Positions 36,679 through 52,357 of a DNA stretch of 64,000 nt are shown one piece after another. The notes beneath the pieces are model-generated. The model made no database searches, was not told the origin of the DNA, and saw only the letters and a list, made by a program, of their open reading frames with translations. This DNA comes from Salminus brasiliensis (lineage: Eukaryota; Chordata; Actinopteri; Characiformes; Bryconidae): contig NC_132894.1 in assembly GCF_030463535.1 (NCBI RefSeq), positions 13,413,433-13,477,432 of the forward strand, in the 5' to 3' direction. The first letter of the stretch is position 1, and every line of letters begins with the position of its first letter. A program made the translations under genes and the position numbers.

Positions 36679-37276
36679 GGATTCAGATGATTGAGAAGAT
36701 GATGTACAGTGCAGTGAATGTCTTGTTCAATGTGTGGAAAATGGGTCATAAAGCAGATGTTAAATGAGTATTTGGGCATGCCAAAGGCAGAGTGTGAAGG
36801 AAGTAGTTGAATTTGCCAGGGTGTGGATAGTCATATGGGTCTACCAGCAGTGGCAAAAATCCCAGTCTATAGGAAATCTTCGTCAGTTTTGTGGATAAAA
36901 GACAAAACTGAAGAACATGTGAAATCCAGACAAGATTTTCTTGTAGACGTCAACACAGGTTCTTCACGACCAGTTTCTTAAGAGCACACTCCTCAGGGAA
37001 CACTTACTAGGGAACTACACTCCTGAGAAACTGCCTTTGTTCCGCTCAAAAATAGTGAGATTGTCCTGTAGACAGTTATTTTTGCCACTGCTGGTAGACT
37101 CGTATGACCTTATGCTTCGATACACCTGCAAATTCAACTACTTTCTTTACATTTTTTGTTCGCCCATATGCAGTCAATTGTCTTTGCCTTCTTTAACATC
37201 TGCTTTGTGACCCATTTTCCACACATTGAACGAGACTTTCACTGCACTGTACCACCTCTTCTCAATCTATGAATCC
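36679..37276. repeat. large foldback (imperfect inverted repeat)
   Basis: The left arm (about 36679-36882) and right arm (about 37056-37276) are reverse complements with substitutions and small indels. Shared words include CAATGTGTGGAAAATGGGTC, AAAGCAGATGTTAAA, AAGTAGTTGAATTTGC and TCTACCAGCAGTGGCAAAAA. The spacer is about 170 bp. No intact ORF. Confidence 0.85.
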
Positions 37277-37372
37277 AATTAAACACCCTGCAGGAATTTA
37301 TAGACCATTCATCCTTGTGCAACACCATCTGCAGGAGCCTGAGGTTACTACTACACACAAAGGCAGTTATAT

Positions 37373-37374
<2 letters not shown>

Positions 37375-37449
<75 letters not shown>
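37375..37449. repeat. compound (CA)n(TA)n microsatellite
   Basis: CA run 37375-37410 passing directly into an AT run 37411-37449. Confidence 0.95.
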
Positions 37450-37452
<3 letters not shown>

Positions 37453-37680
37453 CTCTGGAAAAAAATGAAGAGACCACTTAACTTTGCATCTCAATGTGTA
37501 TGGTAGCAATTTTATTCTGGGCATATTCCAGAGCCTGCCAAAACATGCAAGCTGTGACTGGCAGTCAAGGTTTTTTCATGATTTTCGAATGCTCTCAAAG
37601 TTAAAATATTAGTACTGTGTTATTTTAATAATAACTTCTTTGCATTATTATCATTTATTTGCATTTTTTGAGCAGTTGTA
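37448..37680. mobile_element. Tc1-like element end
   Basis: TACAGCTCTGGAAAAAAATG followed by AGAGACCACTT is a terminus found widely in fish Tc1/mariner relatives. It abuts the TA run. The far end is not evident, so the copy is truncated. Confidence 0.5.
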
Positions 37681-37800
37681 AATAGCAATATTTTTATTTG
37701 GAATTTAGGAGAAAAGTTGTCCATAGTTTATGAAAAGCAACGAAACTGTTAATTCCCTAAACACATTACAATAGTGAAACCTGAGAGACTGTTAATGTAT

Positions 37801-37802
<2 letters not shown>

Positions 37803-37878
<76 letters not shown>
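37803..37878. repeat. (TA)n microsatellite
   Basis: About 76 nt of perfect TA repeat, followed by a Tc1-like terminus (GGGGCAAATACTTTTTTTC...ACACTGTA, 37905-37932). Confidence 0.95.
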
Positions 37879-37884
<6 letters not shown>

Positions 37885-38914
37885 GGGAACAGGAAAACAG
37901 GAAGGGGCAAATACTTTTTTTCACAACACTGTATTACAACCAGAGCTTTTACCAGTCTTTTTTCAAACTGTGTAACTTCAGCAACTCCACCATCATTATT
38001 GTGGCCTCTAACATATCGAGCACATATCTCCTGCCTTTGGTTTGTATAAGGTATGTTCAAATGGTCTCATTTGCCACTGCTATTCGCCCTACAGGCCGCG
38101 AGGCCTCAGTAGCCGATTCAATTTGCTGAGAGATCCATTTCCACAGGAAGTCATCCTACACCTCCCACTCCACCACTTCCTGCAGTGGAGGAAGGAGATC
38201 AGGTTTCACGGCAGAGGTAAATTTATTCGTCCCGTCAAGAAGCACTCTTCTCTTGGTTGAGCTTTTTCTTCTCGCTTAGTAGTAGTGGCCTAAAAAATGC
38301 AGTGCATGTTTACATGTGCAAAAGACTCGGGGTAGCTTGTGTCCGGTGCTGCATATCTATGCGAGGTGAGCCCTTTATTTTTTATGCAGGATTTCTTCTT
38401 GCAAGTGTGGCATTGATTTTTTAGAAGGATTTGTACTGATCCTTGACCCGATATGCACATCAATGCTGCGGATATTGATCAGCTCTAATGAAATCGCTGG
38501 GGATTAGTCCAGTTCACCTTGCAGGCTACTCATTTGGGCCTTTTTTCTTTCTGTAGTCGGCGGCCTCACACCCCCTTAAACTGCTCCTTTTTCAGCCTCC
38601 CGCAATGCTGCAGTTCAATGCCAGGCACCTTAAAAACACTTTATATACAACAGTGGATGCCAAATGCACTGTAGTTAGCTTTTATTAATAAAGACATTTA
38701 AACTCTTTACTTTTTCAATTTAAGACTTGGGCCCATTTTTAACCAACAGTTTCTCAGATAAGGATTAAGTCTAATCCTTACACAAATCTCTATTCAGAAT
38801 AATGTGTAGTCCAGGACTAGGCAATGTACAGAATTGATGTGCTTTGCCCACCTTTGCCAAACATAGCCAGGAAGGGTCTAAAGTCCCCAGCACTGGACAG
38901 TGGTACCACATTCT

Positions 38915-39090
38915 CTGGAGTTTTGGGGCACCACCCATCACCTTTGGGGTGGGTTGGAGTGGAATTTGTGATCCACATCTAATTATCCAACATCCAGACC
39001 TGTCTTCACCAATGCTTTTGTAGCTGAATACAATCAAATCCTCACAACAATGATTCAACGTCTTACGCAAACCCTTTCCAGAACAGTATG
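38915..39090 (+). mobile_element. family A MITE fragment
   Basis: TCTGGAGTTTTGGGGCACC, then ATCCAACATCCAGACC and AATCCTCACAACAATG match the right half of the 20335 copy. Upstream (38740-38825) is a different MITE with GGATTAAGTCTAATCC and TAGTCCAGGACTAGGC. Confidence 0.45.
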
Positions 39091-39713
39091 TGTACATGTC
39101 ACTGCAGCAAAGGAAGGCAAACTCTATATCAATACGCTTGATTTCAGAGGTTTCAGAGATGTCTTTAAACATCACTGACATGTAGTGTGACCTTAGGGAG
39201 CACTCTTACGTTATTGGCGTAAATCATGGGACATTTAATCCAATACATCCATTAAAAATGGGCCTGGAACGTGTGACATTAGGGTATTCTCCTCCTAGCA
39301 CAGTGTGAAGAGGAAACACATTCTGAGACCTTGGTGGGCCTAGAAAGCATATTTCCTTTTTATTGGGGGTAGGAGGTCACTTCTGCCCCAGGCCGCAGCT
39401 GACCCTTTAGAGGCTCCGGATACCTACAGGGGATAAAGAGCGGGACAAGGGCTTCGGCAACCCTAAACCCCCCCTCCCCCCGCACCCGCAGTGACAACAG
39501 TGAGTCGTAACTTCACATCCTCTTACATCTTATTACAAGAGCAGGATCCAGTGGCTACACCACACTTATTTTTTTTCTCAGGACGCTTAAAAAAATGTGC
39601 ATGATCCTAAAAATTACAGCACATATGTAAAGATATATGATGGGTATTGGTTGGGAGGATGCATCGATGATCAATACAAAATGCTTTAAATACCATACTG
39701 ATTGTCCAACGGT

Positions 39714-39945
39714 TCTCAGGCTCAACAAGCGGCCACTGTTGGGCCCATGAGCAAGGCCCTTCACCCTCCCTGCCCACCGCTCCGGTCACGTGTGCTCACT
39801 GTCACTGTGTGTGCGTCTGATCACTGGTGTGTATGTGTATGTGTGTGTGTGTGTGTTCACTGCACTGATGGGTTAAAGGTGGAGGCCAAATTACATCTGT
39901 GTCCAGCACTAATGGTGAATATGGTTGTCTTGTGCTGATAGTAGT
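39714..39945 (+). mobile_element. SINE family S, headless copy
   Basis: GCCACTGTTGGGCCCATGAG, CAAGGCCCTTCACCCTC, a GT run and GATGGGTTAAAGGTGGAGG match the bodies of the 49694 and 58941 SINEs. The tRNA-like head with the A and B boxes is missing. Confidence 0.7.
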
Positions 39946-40225
39946 TTGGTTTCTGGAACAGGCGTTTTAATTGAGTTTGGCGCAAGAGCGACCTCTACTG
40001 GTTAACTGTGGTCTTTACATGAACAGAAACCGACCTTGCACTGAACGTGTGGAAACCTCATATCTTCAGCAGCCCTTTCCCCCCAAAAATCATCATTTTA
40101 CTAAAAGTATTCGGGCGTTGGAGAGAGATTGACACTGAGGAGGACTAATTTAACCAAACCTGAGCAATGAGACATAATAAAATTAAGAGACGCTTCGGTT
40201 ATTACGGATAAGGGTGGGGACGCTC

Positions 40226-40236
40226 AAGATGGCGGC
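40226..40236 (+). promoter_or_regulatory. YY1-type motif
   Basis: AAGATGGCGGC, the core of the known YY1 consensus, about 1 kb upstream of the inferred psmd14 first exon. It may mark another start site; evidence is the motif only. Confidence 0.35.
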
Positions 40237-40268
40237 TGTATTACGGAAAGGACCTTCAATAAAAAAGA

Positions 40269-40520
40269 GCCCATCATGTCCTGATGTTTGTGGACACCCC
40301 TTCTACTCTAAGTTGGGTCCATTGCTGACACAGATGTGCACACACACACACACACAGATTGTCTAGTCCCTGTATAGAAGTACTGCCAATAGAATAGGAC
40401 TCTCTGGAGCGGATAACTATGAACCTATTGGCACCAGGTTGCCTAATGCCAGGCGTGAGATAGAGGGGTAAAGCCCCCCAGCATTGCATTGAGCTGAGGA
40501 GCAGTGGGACTATGATGGTG
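40269..40520 (+). mobile_element. family A MITE copy
   Basis: GATGTTTGTGGACACCCCTT, a CA run, TAGTCCCTGTATAGAAGTAC, AATAGAATAGGACTCTCTGG and GAACCTATTGGCACCAGG match the other family A copies. The right end is lost. Confidence 0.65.
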
Positions 40521-41239
40521 GATTATTGTGCAAATAATTAAGTAATAAATCCTAAATATATGTTTAACTACATGATAGTTATATACAAAAGCAGGTGTGT
40601 AAATCTTCACAATACTCCTCTCTGTTGGGCCACAACACTTCATCAACCTACACCTGATCCCCTCCTGGATGTCATTCATAGCTTTAGGCAATGGCATCCA
40701 GGTATTAGGTTGGAGATCATAAACCTGCCACCTCCATGGCGAGAAGACTCCTTCAGTAGGGTTGAGGAATGGTGAATATGGTGGGTGGAAGCAGTGTAAA
40801 CCCCGCCACGAAGTCAAGAAGACATTGCAGGTGTCGTAGAGACCAATGTTTGGAAGATGGTGGATGACACCATCCTCCGAGACAGCAGCTGCCACAGCGT
40901 CGACCTATGATGCGCCTCAGTCACAGGACTGACCTCTTCACCTTACTGTCCAATACGAGCACAGCTAATAATAAAGACGAAAACAAAATAATAATAAGTG
41001 GTCTACATTGGATGTATATTTGAATGTACGTCTTTCTTTTTAAAAAGTATAGACATAACACACAAGTATTATCCAGTAAACATTTTAGTTTGTGGGCATT
41101 AAAATAATGAATAGACATTTTTACACTAACAAAAAATACACAGTAATTTGTCTTAAACCATTCTATATTATTTTACATTGTTTCATTTATTATGCCTTGA
41201 ACGATTTACTATTATTTTGAAATAACGAGACTTCTATTT

Positions 41240-41358
41240 TGAAATACCTCCACAGGCTTCGCTTGCCGTCGTTCACTTCATTGTGGCAATTCGGGCTGAT
41301 TCATTGTAGAGCCGCTGGAGCTCATCACAAACTACGCGGACTTTATTCACGTTTACAG
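41240..41358 (+). other. psmd14: probable psmd14 non-coding exon 1
   Basis: A GC-richer segment around TTCGCTTGCCGTCGTTCAC ends at TTTACAG followed by GTGAAAC, a good donor. The coding exon at 42287 has a clean acceptor (TTCTGCACAG, exon start 42278) just 9 nt before the ATG, so an upstream non-coding exon must exist, and this is the best candidate. The start is approximate. Confidence 0.45.
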
Positions 41359-41459
41359 GTGAAACGGCTGCTGATATCATTTTAGATATAGATATGGATT
41401 CGTATGATTCAAAAACTCTAATATTGACTAAAAGCGAGGACTCCTTTATTTGTGGGTTG

Positions 41460-41960
41460 TGATTTTCTACCTTCACGTTCATCACTGGATTAGCCGGCTA
41501 GCTAGCAAGCTAACTCACCATAACACTGTGGGTTAGCTGGTTAGCGGAGCAATTCTAGTGAATTAGCTACATTATACTGAACCAGGCCTGTCGTTGTTCT
41601 TTTGCTGGCTTTATGATTTTAATCAAATATAACTGTACGAAACGTCGTGTTGGTGTTTCTTTATCTTTTAATAGCCGGCATGTTAGCATGTTAGCACTAA
41701 CGTTAGCCAGGTTAGCCTCAGACCCTTCTCCACTAAAGGACCGAGGCGTGATGCTGCAGTATGGGCTCTTACTAACCAGCTAGTCAGTTAGCCCTGTCAG
41801 CTATAGGATAAGTCATTTACGTCTAATGTTCTTTGTGCTTTGACAAGTCACTTAAACCTCTCGATACGATGGATATAACTGTCAAACAGTGCAAACTGAG
41901 TCACAGTTAGCTAGCTAATGTTAGCCAGTTGGCTTGTGATGTGTGTTACAGAGCTAATGT
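41460..41960. repeat. GTTAGC/GCTAGC word cluster in psmd14 intron 1
   Basis: Many copies of GTTAGC, GCTAGC and GCTAAC on both strands within about 500 bp of the inferred promoter. This enrichment is common near fish promoters; the cause is unknown. Confidence 0.5.
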
Positions 41961-42286
41961 CAAACATCAGTGAGCTGCTGTGCCCTGTGTCGTGAGTAGC
42001 GAAGCTCCTCATGTCAGAGCTCCTAGGAAAATAAAGCAAATATGTCTAAATATAATTACTATTTGCAGTATTGGGCAATATAGCTACATAAATTGAGCAA
42101 TCCCGATTTCCTTATTCAGTGCTCAGTTTGTATGTGTTTAAACTGTTTACTCAAAACCCCTCCAGTGCCCTGAAAACAATAGCTAGCTACATAAATTGTA
42201 GCAGTGGTTTATTCATCAGTGTTAAAAAAAATGACCCTAAAACTTATTTTTTTCTGTATGTGGGTGTTTCTGCACAGAGAGACAAA

Positions 42287-47891
<5,605 letters not shown>

Positions 47892-47947
47892 TAAATTTCG
47901 CTGTGCATCTTTGTTCATATTCAACCTCTGTTTTTGTCTTTTTAACA

Positions 47948-47953
47948 AATAAA
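47948..47953 (+). terminator. psmd14: psmd14 poly(A) signal
   Basis: AATAAA 57 nt after the stop codon, followed by AT/T-rich sequence. Another AATAAA overlaps the stop (47890-47895) but is too early to be the likely signal. Confidence 0.7.
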
Positions 47954-48486
47954 CCTATATAAAACCAAAGGTGTATATTCAGGTGCCTTTGTATGAGCAG
48001 GGACACTGGATGACTGCATAAATATATAATTGGAAGCTGAATTTTCCTAAACAGGGCAGCAGGTACTTTTCAACATGTATATGTGTAAGTGTAAGGTGAA
48101 AAAGAGAAATAGGAAAGTGGTTATATAAAAGTGTTCAGGGTTGTTTGTACATAAACTCACACAAACTCAATAAATGGACATCAGTGAAATAAATAAATGG
48201 CATGAGACTTTTATGATCTGGCCCTGTCATATCTTTTATCAAAATGCTGTATTTTTAACAGCATCATGGGGAAGATATAACCTGTCCCCTTGCTTATCCT
48301 GTCCTATCCGATTGTGTGGAGCGTGTAATGTAGGGCCACACACATCAGTGTGTTTGGTAATGTGGGACTCCATGGGCTCTCAATGATAGCCATTATTTTC
48401 CTGGATTTTCTCAACAGAAACTGCTTGGGTAATTGATTTGGCCTATTTATAGTGTTTCTTTTTGCTCATTTAGAAAGAACACAGTG

Positions 48487-48488
<2 letters not shown>

Positions 48489-48520
<32 letters not shown>
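48489..48520. repeat. (CA)n microsatellite
   Basis: Perfect CA run downstream of psmd14. Confidence 0.95.
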
Positions 48521-49693
48521 CTGTAATTGGAAAGAACACTTTTTCTCCAGTGTCCTCTATTAACTGATGGTCCATAATAACCTGAATCCTCTCTAGAATT
48601 TTTCCATTAGCCAGTCTGCACACTGTGTGAGTGCCTCTTTACAGCTCAGTTTGTAGTCCATCTCTCTGAATGAAATAAACTTGCATAGTCTTTTAAAGTT
48701 TGGGATTTCAGTGAAAGGGATAATTACACACCCTTTCCTTTATTTTGTTATATTAATATAAGCTGTTTTTTTTTGGCTTCCTAATTTTATTGGAATTGCA
48801 ATGTGAAATTAAATGGTCACTGTTTTATTATAAGTATTAAGGTTAATAATTAAGTATTGGGTTCATTTTAAAGTCATTTGAATGAACTTCAGCAAGCTCA
48901 GTGATATGTCATCTTATATTCTGCACTGTGTTTACATGCACAGCATTTGGCTGATATGTTCATCCAGAGAGACTTACATTTCAGTCATGTTACACAGGTA
49001 GGTGAATGTAGCCTACGATAGGATTATTAGTGTAGTGTGTTTTTTGGTCATAGGCTTTTTAAAGGGTTATATCCATTCTAAAAGGATCTGTACTACAAGT
49101 TATTCACTTAGAAACACATTAGCTACATATGTCAGAGCCTACAACTGACATCTGTTTAATCGTTCACATTGTGTTCCTAATTCCCTAAGCATTACATAAT
49201 TTCAGGCAAAGCCAAGGACTGCTACAACGTGGCTTCAGGTAATTCGGTGTGTTTTTTGAGCAGGCCCAGCAGGCAAGAATGACCTGCATTTGTTTAAGCA
49301 TTAACGACATTCACACTGACCAGACAGGTGGGTCAGAGGAGTGGAGCTGTGGACATACACTATACTGCAGTGTTTCTCATGGGCTGCAGAACCTTTTTGT
49401 GAGATGTCAAACAGATTTAGAGTGACATGACTGAGACACATTTACCAGGCTGTCAGGCTGAAACATTTATGACCGCAGACATTAGAGAGCTGAAGCAGAA
49501 GCTGCTGAACCACTTTAATATCAAGGAGCTACTGGATGGAATCCTATAAGTGGTCTAAATGAAGTCTAACTACATGTTCACATAACTGATGAAGCACTTT
49601 ATCCACCTAAACGCTTCAATGGGGTTCATACTAGTGAATGAAACTACAACAGTAGTCTCCAACCCTGCTCCTGGAGAGCTATCTTCCTGATAT

Positions 49694-49978
49694 GGGGCAG
49701 TGGTGGCTCAGCGGTTAGAGCGCCGGGATATCGATAACAGGGTTGTGGGTTCGATTCCCGGGCTCGGCAAGCTGCCACTGTTGGGCCCTTGAGCAAGGCC
49801 CTTTACCCTCTCTGCTCCCCGGGCGCTGGAGTTGGCTGCCCACCGCTCTGGGTGTGTGTGTGTACTCACTGCCCCTAACACGTGTGTGTGTGTGAGTGTG
49901 TTCACTACCAGATGGGTTAAATGCGGAGGACACATTTCGCTGTACAGTCCACACTGTACAGTGACGAATACGTGCACC
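49694..49978 (+). mobile_element. tRNA-derived SINE, family S, complete
   Basis: Head GGGGCAGTGGTGGCTCAGCG with A box TGGCTCAGCGGTTAGAGCG and B box GGGTTCGATTCCCGGG. The body has GCCACTGTTGGGCCCTTGAG and ends ACGTGCACC. It is nearly identical to the inverted copy at 58941-59227, so both are young. Confidence 0.88.
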
Positions 49979-50999
49979 AAGTTCCAAGTGATGCCAATCC
50001 ACCCCATCTGTTCCAGTTAATTACTGGCTTCAGAAATGGCTGCTGAATTTCTGAAATGATGCCTTTAGATTGATGGATGAAGAGATTAGAGATTGGAGAT
50101 TAACCATGCAGGAAGGTTGCTCTCCAGGAGGAGGGTTGGAGGTCAACTGCTGTGGAGGCTTGATGTTCTGCAAATTAGCTCCACCCAATCACACTGATTT
50201 CCCCTTTATTAATAACAGAATAATAATTAAAATATAAAAGGCACCCATATTAAAGATAAATACGTGGGATATTCTGGATTGTGAGTTTGTAAGTATTTTT
50301 AAAGATGAATATCGGTTGAACTCTGGTACTATGTTTTTTCTGGTATTGGTGATTTTAAAGGAGCGATGGTTTGCTAATGTGCTACAGCCCTGCTCGGGGC
50401 AGCGAGAATCTGCGCGTGTCTGCCACCTAGCGGTGACCTGCCGCTTTTCCTGCAGGGATGAAACACACGCTTACTTGGAAGAAAATGTTGGCGGCTTCGT
50501 TAGTTTTGAGGACTCAGATCCAATCAGTCGAAAGTTCCACTATTGTGGCTCAGGTCCTTACGCACTTCAGTGACACAGACTTTCACCAGAGGGGAGCAAA
50601 ACCCCGTAGTCACCACTGGATGGCGCCAGCAGCTCTCTTTTGAGGTGATCATCCAACGCGCAAAGGCAGAGCGTGTCTCCTCCAAACTGCACGACTCCAG
50701 TTTAACATAGACCTGCATAGACACGTGCGTGACCATGAAGAAAATAAATTAGCCTCCTTATTTTTGGAGTTTTTAATTTATGCATATATTTCATTATATG
50801 ATTTTTGAACGTCTGTTTATATGTAGCATTTCTGTGTATTTATATATTATATGTTTATCTTTTATCTTTTGGTTACAATTATTCTTGTCAAGTTTATTCA
50901 CAGATTTTTATTTTATCGATGGCGGTTCCCTTTTTTATTAATACTAATATGAAAAAAAATATTATTTTTTATTTTTATTACTTATTAAAGTCAGTAAGT

Positions 51000-51329
51000 T
51001 AACACATTTCCTGTCTTCCACCAAACTTGAACCCTTCCCGTTAGTAACACACGTTCACACACGTCTATTTTCCGTTCACACACACCGGTTCCCCCGCTCC
51101 GTCCCCTCACGTGCTGCGCGCGCTGCGTCACGCGAACGCGAATTCCACGCGAAGGGAGCTCGGGGTGCGCGAGACACGAATAACGCGCGAGGGCGCGACG
51201 GATCTTCATCGGTCTAGGATGTAAATGTCCAGTTCTCCTGAGTACACGTTCAGCACACACGTCCCTCCGGCCAGTGAAAAGCCCGAAACACGCCGAGCGG
51301 AGACCGAACTGAACCCGACGCTGACAGGA
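51000..51329 (+). promoter_or_regulatory. slc4a10: CpG-rich promoter and 5'UTR of slc4a10
   Basis: Strong CpG enrichment (GCGCGCGCTGCGTCACGCG, 51116-51134) with a CACGTG E-box at 51108-51113. The zone abruptly replaces very AT-rich DNA. An ORF in frame with the MDIK start opens at 51225, directly after a TAA. Confidence 0.65.
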
Positions 51330-51377
51330 ATGGACATAAAAGACCAAGGAGCGCAAATGGAGCCTCTTCTTCCGCCG
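51330..51377 (+). CDS. slc4a10: slc4a10 exon 1 (sodium-coupled bicarbonate transporter, N-terminus)
   Basis: 16 codons, MDIKDQGAQMEPLLPP, followed by donor GTAAGA in phase 0. Human SLC4A10 (NBCn2/NCBE) starts MEIKDQGAQMEPLLPT with the same exon border, which makes the assignment firm despite the short length. The protein is a plasma-membrane transporter that imports Na+ and HCO3- and regulates neuronal and choroid plexus pH. The cytosolic domain and all membrane segments lie in later exons outside the window. The ATG context (GGAATGG) is better than that of the upstream in-frame ATG at 51225. Its place right after psmd14 fits human 2q24.2. Confidence 0.9.
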
Positions 51378-51836
51378 GTAAGAACGCGTCCGTGTCTTGA
51401 GCAGCAGCGTTGCACTCCCTCAGTGGATCATCTGCGTTTCCTCGGTATTGTAGCTAACAGTAATGTGATATAGTGATGTCGTAATGTCTCGCTTATCTGA
51501 ATAATAATAAAAGCACATGAATTCTCCTGGACTGAGTTGAACGTCAGCTCCTTCAGTGATGGTGCGGCGGTTGGAGGCCATCACTTACCCCACCTCGAAC
51601 AAAAGGACGTGTTCAATTATTTATGCCCTTTTTACTATGGACTGGAACATAGCGTGGGAACGGCGTCGTTTTCCTTCCTTTGTGTTTCGCCATTCTAGTA
51701 GCGGCTTGGATTTCATTCTCCTGCTGCTTGGCCTCCGAATAGAAGAATTTATCAGGTGAATGCAGTCATGTAATGTGGGGATCGCCTACATGAAGCAAGG
51801 GGCTTGAATAAATGGCAGCCCAGCAGTGTTCAGGCA

Positions 51837-51893
51837 GACCAGCAGGCAGGCAGACCAGCAGGCAGGCAGACCAGCAGGCAGGCAGGCTCTCCT
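51837..51893. repeat. short minisatellite, 16-nt unit
   Basis: ACCAGCAGGCAGGCAG repeated about 3.5 times. Confidence 0.9.
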
Positions 51894-52011
51894 CTCACGT
51901 TTGGGAATCACATAGAGGCTCTAATCATCTTCCTCTGCATAGGGAGAGACAGTAGCTACTCATGCTTTTCTTTGTTGGGGCTCCATCATGTCAGCTAGAG
52001 CCTAGCATCAC

Positions 52012-52018
52012 ACACACA

Positions 52019-52062
<44 letters not shown>
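52012..52062. repeat. (CA)n microsatellite
   Basis: About 50 nt of CA with one TA interruption. Confidence 0.95.
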
Positions 52063-52064
<2 letters not shown>

Positions 52065-52106
52065 GGAGCCTGACATGGTACCAGTGTCTTGTACTGTACA
52101 TGAATG

Positions 52107-52190
52107 TAGGGCTGGGCGATACTGGTACAATTCAGTATCATGATATTTTCTAGAGTAGGCATATATGATTTTTGAGTACTGATACCATCT
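52107..52190. repeat. hAT-like MITE fragment (GGGCTGGGCGATA type)
   Basis: GTAGGGCTGGGCGATACTGG is the head of a common fish element; TACTGATACCATCTTAC follows. The right end is not clear. Confidence 0.45.
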
Positions 52191-52330
52191 TACAATCCTG
52201 ACCTGACGTTTCCCAAAAGGGAACACAATTGCACTGAAGGGGACCACATGGAAGCTGGATTGCATGAAAGTGATGGTTTGTTTGTTTATTTATTTATTTA
52301 TTATTTTCAAAAATGTTTTGAGGTTTTATA

Positions 52331-52357
52331 CCCCCCCCCCCCCCCCAAAAAAAAAAA
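52331..52357. repeat. poly-C / poly-A junction
   Basis: A run of 16 or so C bases passes directly into about 11 A bases. Such runs are prone to sequencing error. Confidence 0.8.

Larger units (their letters stand above)
18901..41230. other. gene-poor intergenic interval between rbms1 and psmd14
   Basis: About 22 kb with no host coding exon that I can recognise. It is filled with MITEs, SINEs, microsatellites, a minisatellite and a truncated LINE, which are listed separately. Unassigned stretches, for example 22.1-26.0, 28.5-29.7 and 31.1-32.5 kb, show no clear structure beyond a GA-rich block at about 24395-24495. Confidence 0.6.
47960..51000. other. psmd14-slc4a10 intergenic stretch
   Basis: About 3 kb. 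Apart from the CA run and the SINE at 49694-49978 I see no coding sequence. In particular there is no T-box (TBR1) exon. Confidence 0.6.

Noticed and set aside
18528-41239. Mammalian-type long first exon of rbms1 (MGK...YPQY)
   Set aside because: No minus-strand match to that peptide was found by eye in the window; it may lie farther upstream.
49694-49766. tRNA gene
   Set aside because: The A and B boxes are the head of a SINE; the body continues for 285 bp and recurs at 58941, and no cloverleaf is preserved.
51837-51893. CRISPR-like or coding repeat
   Set aside because: Adjacent 16-nt units without spacers in vertebrate DNA: a plain minisatellite.
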